From: Brevibacillus_H ginsengisoli
GTDB taxonomy: Bacteria > Bacillota > Bacilli > Brevibacillales > Brevibacillaceae
Direction of reading: 5' to 3'
Assembly (NCBI RefSeq): GCF_050113715.1
Contig: NZ_JBNJQR010000004.1
Coordinates: 365,467-429,466 of the forward strand
DNA: 64,000 nucleotides
Each line of letters opens with the position of its first letter. Position 1 is the first letter of the stretch. The notes under the pieces are model-generated. The model made no database searches. It was not told the DNA's origin and saw only the letters and a program-made list of their open reading frames with translations. The translations under genes were made by a program, and so were the position numbers. Positions 32,445 to 41,111 of the stretch are shown piece after piece.

Positions 32445-33214
32445 TTGGCGGTTCCTCCCTTAGGACTTATCTTCGCGTCCTTATCTCGATATAAGAAATA
32501 CGTTTGTACAATAGTAAACAAGTTACCATACACCCAGTACAGCGATAATGCGGATGGCAATGATATACCGATCGCAAAGATCATAATCGGCATCATATAC
32601 AGCATCACTTGCATTTGTGGATTGCTTTGCATGGCACTGCCCATCATCTTCTGCTGTAGGAAAGTTGTAACGGCAGCTATAATTGGCAGAATATAGTATG
32701 GATCCGGATGTCCCAATTGCATCCAAAGGAATGAATTGGTTCGAATGATTTCCGTACGGCTGATTGCGTTATAGAACGCGATCAGAATCGGCATTTGGAC
32801 AATCAACGGGAAACAGCCTGCAAGCGGATTGACGTTGTTCTTTTGGAACAACAGCATAGTTTCTTGCTGAGCTTTTTGCGGGTCATCCTTGTGTTTTTCA
32901 CGAACTTTTTGGAGCTCTGGCTGCAACTCTTGCATCTTCTTGGAACTCTTAATCTGTTTCACCATCAATGGAAGAACAATTAAGCGGATGATAATCGTAG
33001 CTACAAGAATTCCCAAGCCATAGTTTCCACCCAGAATATGTGCAGCCTCTCGGATTAACCAAGAAAGTGGCCAGACAAAGTACTTGTCCCAAATCCCTGT
33101 AACGTTTTGCCAGTTGGGGTCGATTGGATGAATAGTTTGACTGCTCGTCCCGCATCCTGTGAGGAGAAGCATTACGAGTCCAAATAGGAGAACTGTAAGG
33201 ATACGCTTACGCAA
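32441..33214 (-). CDS. yidC: Membrane protein insertase YidC (SpoIIIJ type)
   Basis: Inserts membrane proteins and, in spore formers, is needed for SpoIIIA-stage development. The lipoprotein signal ends in LLLTGCGT. The YidC core has five membrane helices, including NYGLGILVATIIIRLIVLPL, the conserved Arg in its groove, CFPLIVQMPILIAFYNAI and SLYWVYGNLFTIVQTYFL. The TTG at 33214 is preferred since GGGAGG is 9 bases upstream and the signal peptide is then normal; the longer frame puts that ribosome site inside the coding sequence. It has 257 residues. Confidence 0.95.
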   Translation of the reverse strand: MRKRILTVLLFGLVMLLLTGCGTSSQTIHPIDPNWQNVTGIWDKYFVWPLSWLIREAAHILGGNYGLGILVATIIIRLIVLPLMVKQIKSSKKMQELQPELQKVREKHKDDPQKAQQETMLLFQKNNVNPLAGCFPLIVQMPILIAFYNAISRTEIIRTNSFLWMQLGHPDPYYILPIIAAVTTFLQQKMMGSAMQSNPQMQVMLYMMPIMIFAIGISLPSALSLYWVYGNLFTIVQTYFLYRDKDAKISPKGGTAK

Positions 33215-33239
33215 AGGAATATTCCTCCCTTTCATAAAA

Positions 33240-33461
33240 TCATTGCTCTTTTTCTGGTACAGGGTCAACCCCCCCAGGATGAAAAGGATGACACTTCACT
33301 ATCCGACAAATCGCTAACCATCCACCACGAACAGCACCGAAACGTTGAACGGCTTCGATAGCATAATGAGAACATGTGGGATAAAAACGACAAGTTGGCG
33401 GCTTTAATGGAGAAATAAACAATTGGTAACCCCGAAACAACCAAATCAGGATCCTCTTCAT
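33240..33461 (-). CDS. yidD: Membrane protein insertion efficiency factor YidD
   Basis: A small (73 residues) amphipathic protein that assists YidC. The signature LFRGYQLFISPLKPPTCRFYPTCSHYAIEAV and KCHPFHPGGVDPVP is complete, with three Cys in the conserved spacing. The start directly follows the rnpA stop codon, and yidC begins 25 bases downstream. Confidence 0.97.
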   Translation of the reverse strand: MKRILIWLFRGYQLFISPLKPPTCRFYPTCSHYAIEAVQRFGAVRGGWLAICRIVKCHPFHPGGVDPVPEKEQ

Positions 33462-33836
33462 TTATCCTTCATCCTTGTAAAGCTTATGTATTTCTTTTGG
33501 TTTTAAGATAGAAGCTCGCTTCATAACATGTGCAAGAGAACTTTTATACATATCCAATGTCATCTCTATAGTAGCAGGTCTCGCAATGATTACAAAATCG
33601 ATAGACTTCATAATCTGATCCTCTAGATCGGTCAATGCCTCTCGAATTAACCGCTTCACACGGTTTCTGGCAACAGCGTTTCCAATCTTTTTGCTAACGG
33701 AAATGCCTACACGAAACTTGTTTTGGTCTTTTTTGGGTAACACATAAACTACAAATTGTTTGTTGGCTGAAGACTTTCCTTGTTGAAACACAACCTGAAA
33801 TTCCTCATTCTTTTTGAGGCGATGCGAGTGATGCAA
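33462..33836 (-). CDS. rnpA: Ribonuclease P protein component
   Basis: Protein subunit that helps RNase P RNA mature tRNA 5' ends. The 124 residues include HRLKKNEEFQVVFQQGKS and the RNR box VGISVSKKIGNAVARNRVKRLIREA. The TTG start at 33836 has GGGG about 9 bases upstream and gives a normal N-terminus. It is second in the rpmH-rnpA-yidD-yidC-jag run. Confidence 0.97.
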   Translation of the reverse strand: MHHSHRLKKNEEFQVVFQQGKSSANKQFVVYVLPKKDQNKFRVGISVSKKIGNAVARNRVKRLIREALTDLEDQIMKSIDFVIIARPATIEMTLDMYKSSLAHVMKRASILKPKEIHKLYKDEG

Positions 33837-33905
33837 GGCTTACAACCCCTAACATCAACATTATAGTAAAAAAAACAGAACCCATCCACTTAGTATACCC
33901 TGTAT

Positions 33906-33958
33906 GTGGCCTTTTTTTTCTTTGAAATTTCGACAATATAATAGAAAAAAAAGGCCAC
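33906..33958. repeat. 16-bp inverted repeat between rpmH and rnpA
   Basis: GTGGCCTTTTTTTTCT (33906-33921) and AGAAAAAAAAGGCCAC (33943-33958) are exact complements. The second arm also belongs to the rpmH terminator stem, so the two hairpins are mutually exclusive in the minus-strand RNA. Confidence 0.8.
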
Positions 33959-33973
33959 TATATTTGGTGGCCT
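33952..33973 (-). terminator. rpmH terminator overlapping its stop codon
   Basis: AGGCCAC (33952-33958) and GTGGCCT (33967-33973). On the minus strand the hairpin is followed by eight Ts. It overlaps the TAG of rpmH and would attenuate transcription into rnpA. Confidence 0.75.
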
Positions 33974-34106
33974 AAGCAGAAAGAACTTTTCTACCTTTTT
34001 GACGACGAGCTGCTAGCACTTTACGGCCATTTTTTGTGCTCATGCGCTTGCGGAACCCGTGATCTTTTTTACGCTTACGGTTATTTGGATTAAAAGAAGG
34101 TTTCAT
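33972..34106 (-). CDS. rpmH: 50S ribosomal protein L34
   Basis: A small, very basic protein of 44 residues: MKPSFNPNNRKRKKDHGFRK, then RMSTKNGRKVLAARRQKGRK and VLSA. It matches L34 throughout. GGAGG lies 10 bases before the ATG. It heads the minus-strand run away from oriC and is divergent from dnaA, the classical origin arrangement. Confidence 0.98.
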   Translation of the reverse strand: MKPSFNPNNRKRKKDHGFRKRMSTKNGRKVLAARRQKGRKVLSA

Positions 34107-34146
34107 GTTGTATACACCTCCATCCCTTCAAAAGGCATTCCTTCGC

Positions 34147-34175
34147 ATTATAAGTAGAGTTGCCAAAAAAGTCAA
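34147..34175 (-). promoter_or_regulatory. rpmH promoter
   Basis: Minus-strand TTGACT (34170-34175), a 17-base spacer and a perfect TATAAT (34147-34152), 41 bases before the rpmH start. Confidence 0.85.
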
Positions 34176-34216
34176 GGCAATAACCTTCCAATTGACTTTC
34201 CATTTTCATCTAAGAA

Positions 34217-34580
34217 TTATCCCCACTTTTTTATTTCCCGAGCCTGTGGACAAAAAAATATCCACAATTTATTTATCTACAGAGCTGTCTAAAGCTTGTA
34301 CACAAAATATAGATATGTGAATAGATTTAAGACACAACAAGTTGTGTTTGTGGATAACTCCTAAAAAACCATTGATATCACTCGTTTTATTTGATATCAT
34401 GTTTTTGTTTTACATGGTGAATAAGTAAATTGACTATTTAGGTTTTCCACAGTGTGTGGATAAGGTTGTGGACAGTTTAATTCTCTTGTGCAAATTTTCA
34501 TCCACAAGAGTTTGGATAACCGTCTGCTTTTTTTCGTCTGGCAATGGAAATGTTGATTTAACTAAATAGAAATATCCACA
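34217..34580. other. oriC: oriC upstream DnaA-box region
   Basis: This AT-rich stretch between rpmH and dnaA holds perfect DnaA boxes TGTGGATAA at 34349-34357 and 34455-34463. Single-mismatch boxes are at 34217-34225, 34245-34253, 34258-34266, 34273-34281, 34443-34451, 34498-34506, 34511-34519 and 34572-34580. No gene is present. It corresponds to the incA/incB part of a bipartite Bacillus-type origin and also contains the dnaA promoter, so dnaA is expected to be autorepressed. Confidence 0.88.
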
Positions 34581-34609
34581 ATTGTTTGTGATGAAAGGGG
34601 GGATTTTTG

Positions 34610-35971
34610 GTGGATGCTGCTATAAGTGAACTTTGGCGAAAAGTCCTCGCAAAAATAGAGAAAACACTTAGCAAACCAAGCTTTGATACCTGGCTGAAAG
34701 CTACCAAAGCAACCACATTAGAAGAAGACGCACTCATTGTTACCGCGCCTAATGAATTTGCCCGCGATTGGCTCGAAACTCGTTATTCACCTCTCATAAC
34801 TGATACATTGTATGAAACAACCGGCATTAATATGAAAGTCAAATTCGTTGTTCCCCAAAATCCTGAATTACACCTGCAAGATGAATTTCCGGTAGCCCGG
34901 GTTAAAGAAACCGTTCAATCACCCGTGTCCGATGACCAACCGCCAAGTATATTAAATCCCAAATATACTTTCGATACGTTTGTTATTGGTTCAGGCAATC
35001 GTTTTGCTCACGCTGCTTCTCTTGCAGTTGCTGAGGCTCCGGCAAAAGCGTACAACCCGCTATTCATCTACGGGGGCGTAGGATTGGGCAAAACGCACTT
35101 AATGCATGGGATTGGTCATTATGTCATTCAACATAATCCTTCCGCTAAAGTGGTATACCTCTCGTCCGAAAAATTCACGAATGAGTTCATCAACTCCATT
35201 CGGGACAACAAAACCGTTGAATTCCGGAACAAATATCGAAGTGTAGACGTTCTTCTGATTGACGACATTCAATTTTTGGCTGGAAAAGAGCAAACCCAAG
35301 AGGAATTTTTCCATACATTTAATGCGTTGCATGAAGAAAGCAAACAAATTATTATCTCATCTGATCGTCCGCCAAAGGAGATTCCTACCCTCGAGGATCG
35401 TCTTCGCTCCCGCTTCGAATGGGGCTTGATTACCGATATTCAGCCACCAGATCTGGAAACCCGGATCGCCATCTTAAGAAAGAAGGCAAAAGCGGAGAAT
35501 TTGGACATCCCGAATGAGGTCATGGTGTATATCGCCAACCAAATTGATAGCAATATTCGTGAGTTAGAAGGTGCACTTATCCGAGTTGTTGCTTTTTCAT
35601 CCCTGATTAATCGCGATATTGATACAAGTTTGGCTGCCGAGGCACTTAAGGATATCATTCCGTCTTCTAAACCTCGCGTGATAACGATTATTGATATACA
35701 ACGAGCTGTTGGAGAACTGTTTACTTTGAAGCTGGAAGATTTCAAAGCGAAAAAACGGACCAAATCCGTTGCCTTCCCTCGTCAAATTGCGATGTACTTG
35801 TCTCGTGAGTTAACCGACTCCTCCCTCCCTAAAATTGGAGATGAATTCGGTGGCCGAGACCATACAACTGTCATTCACGCTCATGAAAAAATCTCGACCT
35901 CTTTACTGACAGATACTCAATTGCAGCAGACCATTCAGACCTTGATTGAGAAATTAAAGAATGGCAGCTAG
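34610..35971 (+). CDS. dnaA: Chromosomal replication initiator DnaA
   Basis: AAA+ ATPase that binds DnaA boxes and melts oriC. Domain I (ISELWRKVLAKIEKTLSKPS) is followed by a short linker (about 80-115). Domain III has Walker A NPLFIYGGVGLGKTHLMHGI, Walker B VDVLLIDDIQFLAGKE and the arginine-finger box RLRSRFEWG. Domain IV holds the signature RDHTTVIHAHEKI. GTG at 34610 is 7 bases after GGGGGG; TTG one codon earlier is too close (453 residues). It is flanked on both sides by DnaA boxes. Confidence 0.98.
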   Translation: MDAAISELWRKVLAKIEKTLSKPSFDTWLKATKATTLEEDALIVTAPNEFARDWLETRYSPLITDTLYETTGINMKVKFVVPQNPELHLQDEFPVARVKETVQSPVSDDQPPSILNPKYTFDTFVIGSGNRFAHAASLAVAEAPAKAYNPLFIYGGVGLGKTHLMHGIGHYVIQHNPSAKVVYLSSEKFTNEFINSIRDNKTVEFRNKYRSVDVLLIDDIQFLAGKEQTQEEFFHTFNALHEESKQIIISSDRPPKEIPTLEDRLRSRFEWGLITDIQPPDLETRIAILRKKAKAENLDIPNEVMVYIANQIDSNIRELEGALIRVVAFSSLINRDIDTSLAAEALKDIIPSSKPRVITIIDIQRAVGELFTLKLEDFKAKKRTKSVAFPRQIAMYLSRELTDSSLPKIGDEFGGRDHTTVIHAHEKISTSLLTDTQLQQTIQTLIEKLKNGS

Positions 35972-35989
35972 ATGTGAATAAGTGAGCTT

Positions 35990-36024
35990 AGCCTATACAC
36001 AACTTACCCACACGTGTATAGGCT
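35990..36024 (+). terminator. Hairpin between dnaA and dnaN
   Basis: AGCCTATACAC (35990-36000) and GTGTATAGGCT (36014-36024) are perfect 11-bp arms, followed by CTCTTCGTTCTG rather than a T-run. A DnaA-like TTACCCACA lies across the loop (36004-36012). It may be a dnaA terminator or a structural element of the origin. Confidence 0.55.
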
Positions 36025-36046
36025 CTCTTCGTTCTGTTGGAGTAGG

Positions 36047-36130
36047 TTATCCACAAATCCACAGCGCCTATTACTATTACTGTTTTAAAAATATATCCTT
36101 AAATAATTACTTATGAATAAAAATACCCTG
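36047..36130 (+). other. oriC: oriC unwinding element: DnaA boxes, DnaA-trio, AT-rich region
   Basis: A perfect TTATCCACA (36047-36055) is joined to ATCCACA (36057-36063), then a GC-rich GCGCC. The repeated triplets CTATTACTATTACT (36068-36081) follow, and then about 48 bases of nearly pure A/T. This is the order of the Bacillus basal unwinding system: DnaA boxes, GC spacer, DnaA-trio, DNA unwinding element. Confidence 0.88.
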
Positions 36131-36162
36131 TTATTTCACCCCATGCATGGAGGTACATGATT

Positions 36163-37302
36163 ATGCAAATTACCGTTCAACGCGAAAAATTAGCGACTGC
36201 TGTTTCTCATGTAATGAAGGCGGTATCTACAAGAACTACGATTCCAATCCTAACCGGTATTAAATTAAAAGCGGATGAAGAAGGACTTACCTTAACAGCA
36301 AGTGATTCCGATATCTCCATCGAAGTGCACATTCCTTTGGAAGAATCTGACCAATGGGGAGTAACTGTTCATATTCCTGGAAGCATCGTCCTCCCTGCTC
36401 GTATTTTTAGCGAGATTGTTCGTAAATTACCGGGAAGCGAAGTTCATATGCTGGTTGATGAGCGACTCGTGACGCTCATTCAATCCGGGCATGCGGAATT
36501 CACCATTAACGGAATGAATGCAAGCGATTTTCCTCAGCTTCTCCAGATTGAGGAGGATAAAATTTTCAGCATTCCAAGTGATTTAATCAAAACAATGGTT
36601 CGCCAAACGGTGTTTGCGGTGTCTTCCTCAGAGATGCGTCCCATTCTTACCGGAATCATGTGGTCTCTGGAAAACGGCCAATTGAAATTTGTTTCCACGG
36701 ATAGCCATCGTTTGGCAAGTCGAGAAGCTGTGGTAGAATGTTCCCATGATCTTCGCTTTAACAACATTGTTGTTCCAGGGAAAAGCTGCAATGAGTTGGT
36801 CAAAATCCTGGATGACGACCAAACGCCAATCGACATCATTGTAGGCGAAAACCAAATTCTCGTTCGTTCTAAAAACATCTTGTTCTACTCCCGTCTTCTC
36901 GAAGGTACTTACCCAGACACATCGAGAATCATTCCACAGGGCAGTAAAACCGAAATGACGCTAAACACCAAGGAATTCCTGCAATCCATTGAGCGCGCAT
37001 CCCTCTTAAGCCGCGAAGGAAAATCCAACGTCGTCAAATTGGCTACGTTAGCGGATGGAAATGTGGAAATTTCCTCTAATGCCCCTGAAATTGGAAAAGT
37101 AATGGAAGTCGTTTACCCAGTAGTCCTTAACGGGGAAGAATTAAAAATTTCTTTTAACGCAAAATATATGATTGATGCACTTCGTTCCATTGACAGCAGT
37201 GAGATTCGAGCCAGTTTCACTGGAGCGATGAGTCCGTTTATTATTCGCCCAACGGATAATGACTGGATTCTCCATCTGATTCTCCCTGTGCGTACCTACT
37301 AG
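36163..37302 (+). CDS. dnaN: DNA polymerase III beta sliding clamp
   Basis: Ring-shaped dimer that tethers DNA polymerase. The 379 residues begin MQITVQREKLATAVSHVMKAV and contain RTTIPILTGIKLKADEEGL, the central QTVFAVSSSEMRPILTGI and the C-terminal peptide-binding cleft end IIRPTDNDWILHLILPVRTY. ATG 36163 (9 bases from GGAGG) is preferred to ATG 36157 (3 bases). Confidence 0.98.
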   Translation: MQITVQREKLATAVSHVMKAVSTRTTIPILTGIKLKADEEGLTLTASDSDISIEVHIPLEESDQWGVTVHIPGSIVLPARIFSEIVRKLPGSEVHMLVDERLVTLIQSGHAEFTINGMNASDFPQLLQIEEDKIFSIPSDLIKTMVRQTVFAVSSSEMRPILTGIMWSLENGQLKFVSTDSHRLASREAVVECSHDLRFNNIVVPGKSCNELVKILDDDQTPIDIIVGENQILVRSKNILFYSRLLEGTYPDTSRIIPQGSKTEMTLNTKEFLQSIERASLLSREGKSNVVKLATLADGNVEISSNAPEIGKVMEVVYPVVLNGEELKISFNAKYMIDALRSIDSSEIRASFTGAMSPFIIRPTDNDWILHLILPVRTY

Positions 37303-37325
37303 ATTGAGAAAGGGGCAAATTCCCT

Positions 37326-37544
37326 ATGAGCCAACAGGTATCGATTCATACCGAATATATACCCCTTGGTCAGTTCCTGAAGTTAGCTGGGATTATTCAG
37401 ACAGGCGGTATGGCCAAGCCTTTTTTAGCTGAAGTCCCGATCAGAGTGAATGGCGAGGAAGACAACCGACGTGGCCGTAAGCTGTACCCAGGTGATAAAA
37501 TAGAAGTTGAAGGCTATGGGATATACGTAGTGACTGGTCAGTGA
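37326..37544 (+). CDS. yaaA: S4-domain RNA-binding protein YaaA
   Basis: A 72-residue protein with an S4-like motif: YIPLGQFLKLAGIIQTGGMA, then NGEEDNRRGRKLYPGDKIEVEGYG. It is always found between dnaN and recF in Bacillales and is implicated in ribosome assembly there. It is 24 bases after dnaN and 16 before recF. Confidence 0.95.
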   Translation: MSQQVSIHTEYIPLGQFLKLAGIIQTGGMAKPFLAEVPIRVNGEEDNRRGRKLYPGDKIEVEGYGIYVVTGQ

Positions 37545-37559
37545 GAGGGGATTGTTGTC

Positions 37560-38678
37560 TTGCTTTTACGTAACCTACAAGTCATGAACTACCGTAATTA
37601 CTCTTCTCTGTCCCTCTCTTTTGATAAAAGAATTAACTTATTTATTGGCAATAACGCCCAAGGAAAAACGAATTTGCTTGAATCCATATATGTTTTAGCT
37701 CTAGCCAAATCGCATCGTACGACACGCGATAAGGAATTGATTGGTTGGAATGCTGATTATGCGACAATCCGTAGCGAGATCGAGCGGCGCTACGGATCTG
37801 TTCGTTTGGAGATCCAATTGACCAACAAGGGGAAAAAGGCTAAAGTTAATGGGTTAGAGCAAAGAAAACTGAGCGAATATATCGGGGCACTGAATGTTGT
37901 CATGTTCGCACCTGAGGATTTGGCGATCGTGAAGGGAGCTCCGGCCCAGAGGCGACGTTTTCTTGATATGGAGATTGGGCAGGTTTCCCCGATGTATTTG
38001 TATTATTTGAGCAACTACAACAAGGTTTTGCAGCAGCGAAATCAGTTGCTTAAAGATATCTCCATGAAAAAAGAACATTCCGCGGAAATGATGCCAATCT
38101 TTAATATCCAACTAGCGGATTTATCGGTGAAATTATTAAAAAAGCGCTTTGAGTTTTTACGGAAGTTAGAAGTGTGGGCACAGTCTATCCACGCTGGAAT
38201 AACGAACGGTAATGAGACTCTGACCATCCATTATGAGAATACTTCTCCTGTTCGAGAAGAAATGGATGGTTCTTTTGCGAACCAGATCATGGTAGAATCA
38301 TTAGATAAGCTTTTTGAGAAAGAGAAGTTGAGAGGAAGTACGTTGATTGGACCTCATCGTGATGATTTTTCACTAAAAGTGAACGGTATGGATGTTCAAA
38401 CATATGGTTCACAAGGACAACAGCGCACGACGGCTCTTTCTTTGAAGTTGGCTGAAATTGAACTCATCAAAGAAGAAATTGGGGAATACCCTATCCTTCT
38501 TTTGGATGATGTCTTATCTGAGTTAGATGAACATAGGCAAACCTTATTGTTAGAAACGATACAAGAAAAAGTACAGACGTTTGTAAGTACGACTGGTGTG
38601 GAAGGATTAAAGCATCAGGTCTTACAGCAAGCAGCTCGTTTTTATGTACGTGAAGGCCAAATTTTGGCGGAAAGCTAA
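37560..38678 (+). CDS. recF: DNA replication and repair protein RecF
   Basis: SMC-like ATPase that loads RecA at gaps with RecO/RecR. Walker A is FIGNNAQGKTNLLESIYVLA (about 30-49), the signature is TYGSQGQQRTTALSLKLAE, and Walker B is YPILLLDDVLSELDEHRQ. The TTG start at 37560 has GAGGGG 9 bases upstream. It has 372 residues. Confidence 0.97.
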   Translation: MLLRNLQVMNYRNYSSLSLSFDKRINLFIGNNAQGKTNLLESIYVLALAKSHRTTRDKELIGWNADYATIRSEIERRYGSVRLEIQLTNKGKKAKVNGLEQRKLSEYIGALNVVMFAPEDLAIVKGAPAQRRRFLDMEIGQVSPMYLYYLSNYNKVLQQRNQLLKDISMKKEHSAEMMPIFNIQLADLSVKLLKKRFEFLRKLEVWAQSIHAGITNGNETLTIHYENTSPVREEMDGSFANQIMVESLDKLFEKEKLRGSTLIGPHRDDFSLKVNGMDVQTYGSQGQQRTTALSLKLAEIELIKEEIGEYPILLLDDVLSELDEHRQTLLLETIQEKVQTFVSTTGVEGLKHQVLQQAARFYVREGQILAES

Positions 38679-38689
38679 GGTGGGATGGC

Positions 38690-38983
38690 ATGTTTATCCA
38701 TATAGGTGGAGATACTGTTGTGAGCACCAAGGAAGTCATTACCATCATTGATCATCAATCAGTCAAAGCATCCAAGATTACAAGGAAATTCATACAGGAT
38801 GAGCTGAAAAATAAGATTTTGGTAGAAGATGATATGGAAGAAACCAAATCCTATGTCATTACCAAAGATGCCATCTACTGTTCGCCAATTTCTTCGCTGA
38901 CTCTTAAGCGGCGTGCGCAGTTTATGAACAGCTTGGACCAATTTCCTTCTGTACAAACTGATATAGAGGAGTTGACAGAGTAG
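38690..38983 (+). CDS. remB: Extracellular matrix regulator RemB-like (DUF370, YaaB)
   Basis: A 97-residue protein beginning MFIHIGGDTVVSTKEVITII with a central segment TKSYVITKDAIYCSPISSLTLKRR, both typical of YaaB/RemB, a DNA-binding activator of biofilm-matrix genes in B. subtilis. Its stop codon overlaps the gyrB start by one base, so the two are translationally coupled. Confidence 0.93.
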   Translation: MFIHIGGDTVVSTKEVITIIDHQSVKASKITRKFIQDELKNKILVEDDMEETKSYVITKDAIYCSPISSLTLKRRAQFMNSLDQFPSVQTDIEELTE

Positions 38984-40908
38984 TGGAACAAGTGACAACG
39001 AATGAAACTAACTATGATGCCAGTCAGATACAAGTTTTAGAGGGCTTGGAAGCAGTACGTAAGCGTCCGGGGATGTACATCGGTTCTACAAGCAGCCGCG
39101 GATTGCACCATCTCGTATGGGAAATTGTTGACAATGCCATTGACGAAGCTTTGGCTGGATACTGTGATGATATTCATGTCTATATTCGCCCGGATAACTC
39201 CATTCGCGTCGTCGATAATGGACGTGGGATTCCTACAGGTGTGCACGAAAAAACCGGGAAATCTACAGTTGAAACTGTACTGACCGTTCTACATGCCGGC
39301 GGTAAGTTTGGCGGTGGAGGATACAAGGTTTCTGGTGGTCTGCACGGGGTAGGTAGCTCTGTTGTTAACGCGTTGTCCGAGTGGATGGAAGTTGAGGTTC
39401 GCCAAAACGGACATGTCTTTTACATGAAGTTTAATGTAGGGGCTCCAGAAGCGGATCTGGATATTGTTGGAGATTCGGATATTACTGGTACCACGGTTAC
39501 CTTTAAACCGGACCCTACGATTTTTACAGAAACGACCGTTTTCGAATACGAAATTCTGCAGAAGCGTATTCGCGAGCTTGCCTTCTTGAACAAGGGCCTG
39601 AGAATCACGCTGCATGATGAACGAGAAGGTCAAGAGAAAACCGAAGAATTCCACTATGAGGGCGGGATTATCTCCTTCGTAGAATACCTCAACAAGAACC
39701 GAGTGAAACTTCACGATGAGCCGATTTATTGCGAAGGGGAAAAGGATGGTCTTCTTGTAGAGGTGGCTCTTCAGTACAACGATAGCTATGTAAGTAATAT
39801 TTACTCTTTCGCCAATAATATTAATACGCATGAGGGCGGTACTCACGAATCAGGCTTTAAAGCCGCGCTTACCCGCGTTATTAATGACTATAGCCGTAAG
39901 TTTAACTTCTTGAAGGAAAAGGACCAGAACCTTTCTGGAGATGATGTACGCGAAGGGATCACAGCGATCATCTCCGTTAAGATTCCAGAACCGCAATTTG
40001 AGGGACAGACCAAAACCAAGTTAGGAAACTCCGAAGCCCGAAGCATTACAGAGAATGTCTTCGGCGAGAAATTCCAACACTTCATGGAAGAGAACCCTGC
40101 TGTTGCCAAGAAGGTCGTCGAAAAAGCGTTAATGGCTGCAAGAGCAAGAGAAGCGGCACGTAAAGCGCGGGAATTAACGCGTCGTAAAAGCGCTCTTGAG
40201 GTAAGTGCCTTGCCGGGTAAACTGGCGGACTGTTCTTCCAAGGATGCTGCCGAGAGCGAACTCTTCATCGTTGAGGGTGACTCTGCGGGAGGTTCCGCAA
40301 AAATGGGTCGTGATCGTCACTTTCAAGCAATCCTGCCTCTGCGTGGGAAAGTGTTAAACGTAGAAAAATCTCGTTTAGATAAAATATTGGCCAATAACGA
40401 AATTCGTGCCATTATTACTGCATTGGGAACAGGAATTGGAGAAGACTTCGACATCGCCAAGGCCCGTTATCATAAAGTCGTCATCATGACCGATGCCGAC
40501 GTCGACGGATCCCATATTCGTACGCTTCTTCTGACGTTCCTGTATCGCTACATGAGACCAATGATTGAAGCTGGTTACGTCTATATTGCGCAACCACCTT
40601 TGTTCAGTATCAAACAAAGCAAGCAGATCTATTACGCTTATAATGATCGTCAAAGAGACGAGATCCTTGCTGGTCTCAAGCCGGTACCAAAACCAGCGAT
40701 TCAACGCTATAAAGGTTTGGGTGAGATGAACGCGGAGCAATTATGGGAAACCACGATGGATCCGGAAGTTCGTACTCTCCTGCAAGTTAGCTTAGAGGAT
40801 GCAATGGATGCGGATATGGTATTCGAGACCTTGATGGGGGATGAAGTTGAACCTCGTCGAGAATTTATTGAAGAATATGCTCGAAATGTACGAAATCTGG
40901 ACATTTAA
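38983..40908 (+). CDS. gyrB: DNA gyrase subunit B
   Basis: ATPase subunit of the type II topoisomerase that introduces negative supercoils. The 641 residues contain the GHKL ATP site (EIVDNAIDEALAGY, VVDNGRGIPTGVHE, GLHGVGSSVVNALSE) and the TOPRIM domain (LFIVEGDSAGGSAKMGRDR, MTDADVDGSHIRTLLLTF). The C-terminus ends EYARNVRNLDI. The GTG start overlaps remB's TAG. A terminator follows, and gyrA is 19 kb away rather than adjacent. Confidence 0.98.
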   Translation: MEQVTTNETNYDASQIQVLEGLEAVRKRPGMYIGSTSSRGLHHLVWEIVDNAIDEALAGYCDDIHVYIRPDNSIRVVDNGRGIPTGVHEKTGKSTVETVLTVLHAGGKFGGGGYKVSGGLHGVGSSVVNALSEWMEVEVRQNGHVFYMKFNVGAPEADLDIVGDSDITGTTVTFKPDPTIFTETTVFEYEILQKRIRELAFLNKGLRITLHDEREGQEKTEEFHYEGGIISFVEYLNKNRVKLHDEPIYCEGEKDGLLVEVALQYNDSYVSNIYSFANNINTHEGGTHESGFKAALTRVINDYSRKFNFLKEKDQNLSGDDVREGITAIISVKIPEPQFEGQTKTKLGNSEARSITENVFGEKFQHFMEENPAVAKKVVEKALMAARAREAARKARELTRRKSALEVSALPGKLADCSSKDAAESELFIVEGDSAGGSAKMGRDRHFQAILPLRGKVLNVEKSRLDKILANNEIRAIITALGTGIGEDFDIAKARYHKVVIMTDADVDGSHIRTLLLTFLYRYMRPMIEAGYVYIAQPPLFSIKQSKQIYYAYNDRQRDEILAGLKPVPKPAIQRYKGLGEMNAEQLWETTMDPEVRTLLQVSLEDAMDADMVFETLMGDEVEPRREFIEEYARNVRNLDI

Positions 40909-40934
40909 TGTGATTTTTCATATTGAATCGGATA

Positions 40935-40972
40935 AACTCAACCCTTCTTCTTATGCAGGGTTGAGTTTTTTT
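40935..40972 (+). terminator. Terminator of the dnaN-gyrB run
   Basis: AACTCAACCCT and AGGGTTGAGTT are perfect 11-bp arms followed by TTTTTTA. Confidence 0.92.
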
Positions 40973-41111
40973 ACATTTTTTCTACAAAATTAAGATTTGG
41001 CATATGGAGAAACACCTTGTATAATTGGTGGCATTTGGTAGATATTAAAATTATTTTTTGTGATGGACCGTGTTTATATATAGCTAAATAAAATAACAAG
41101 AAGGCGATATT

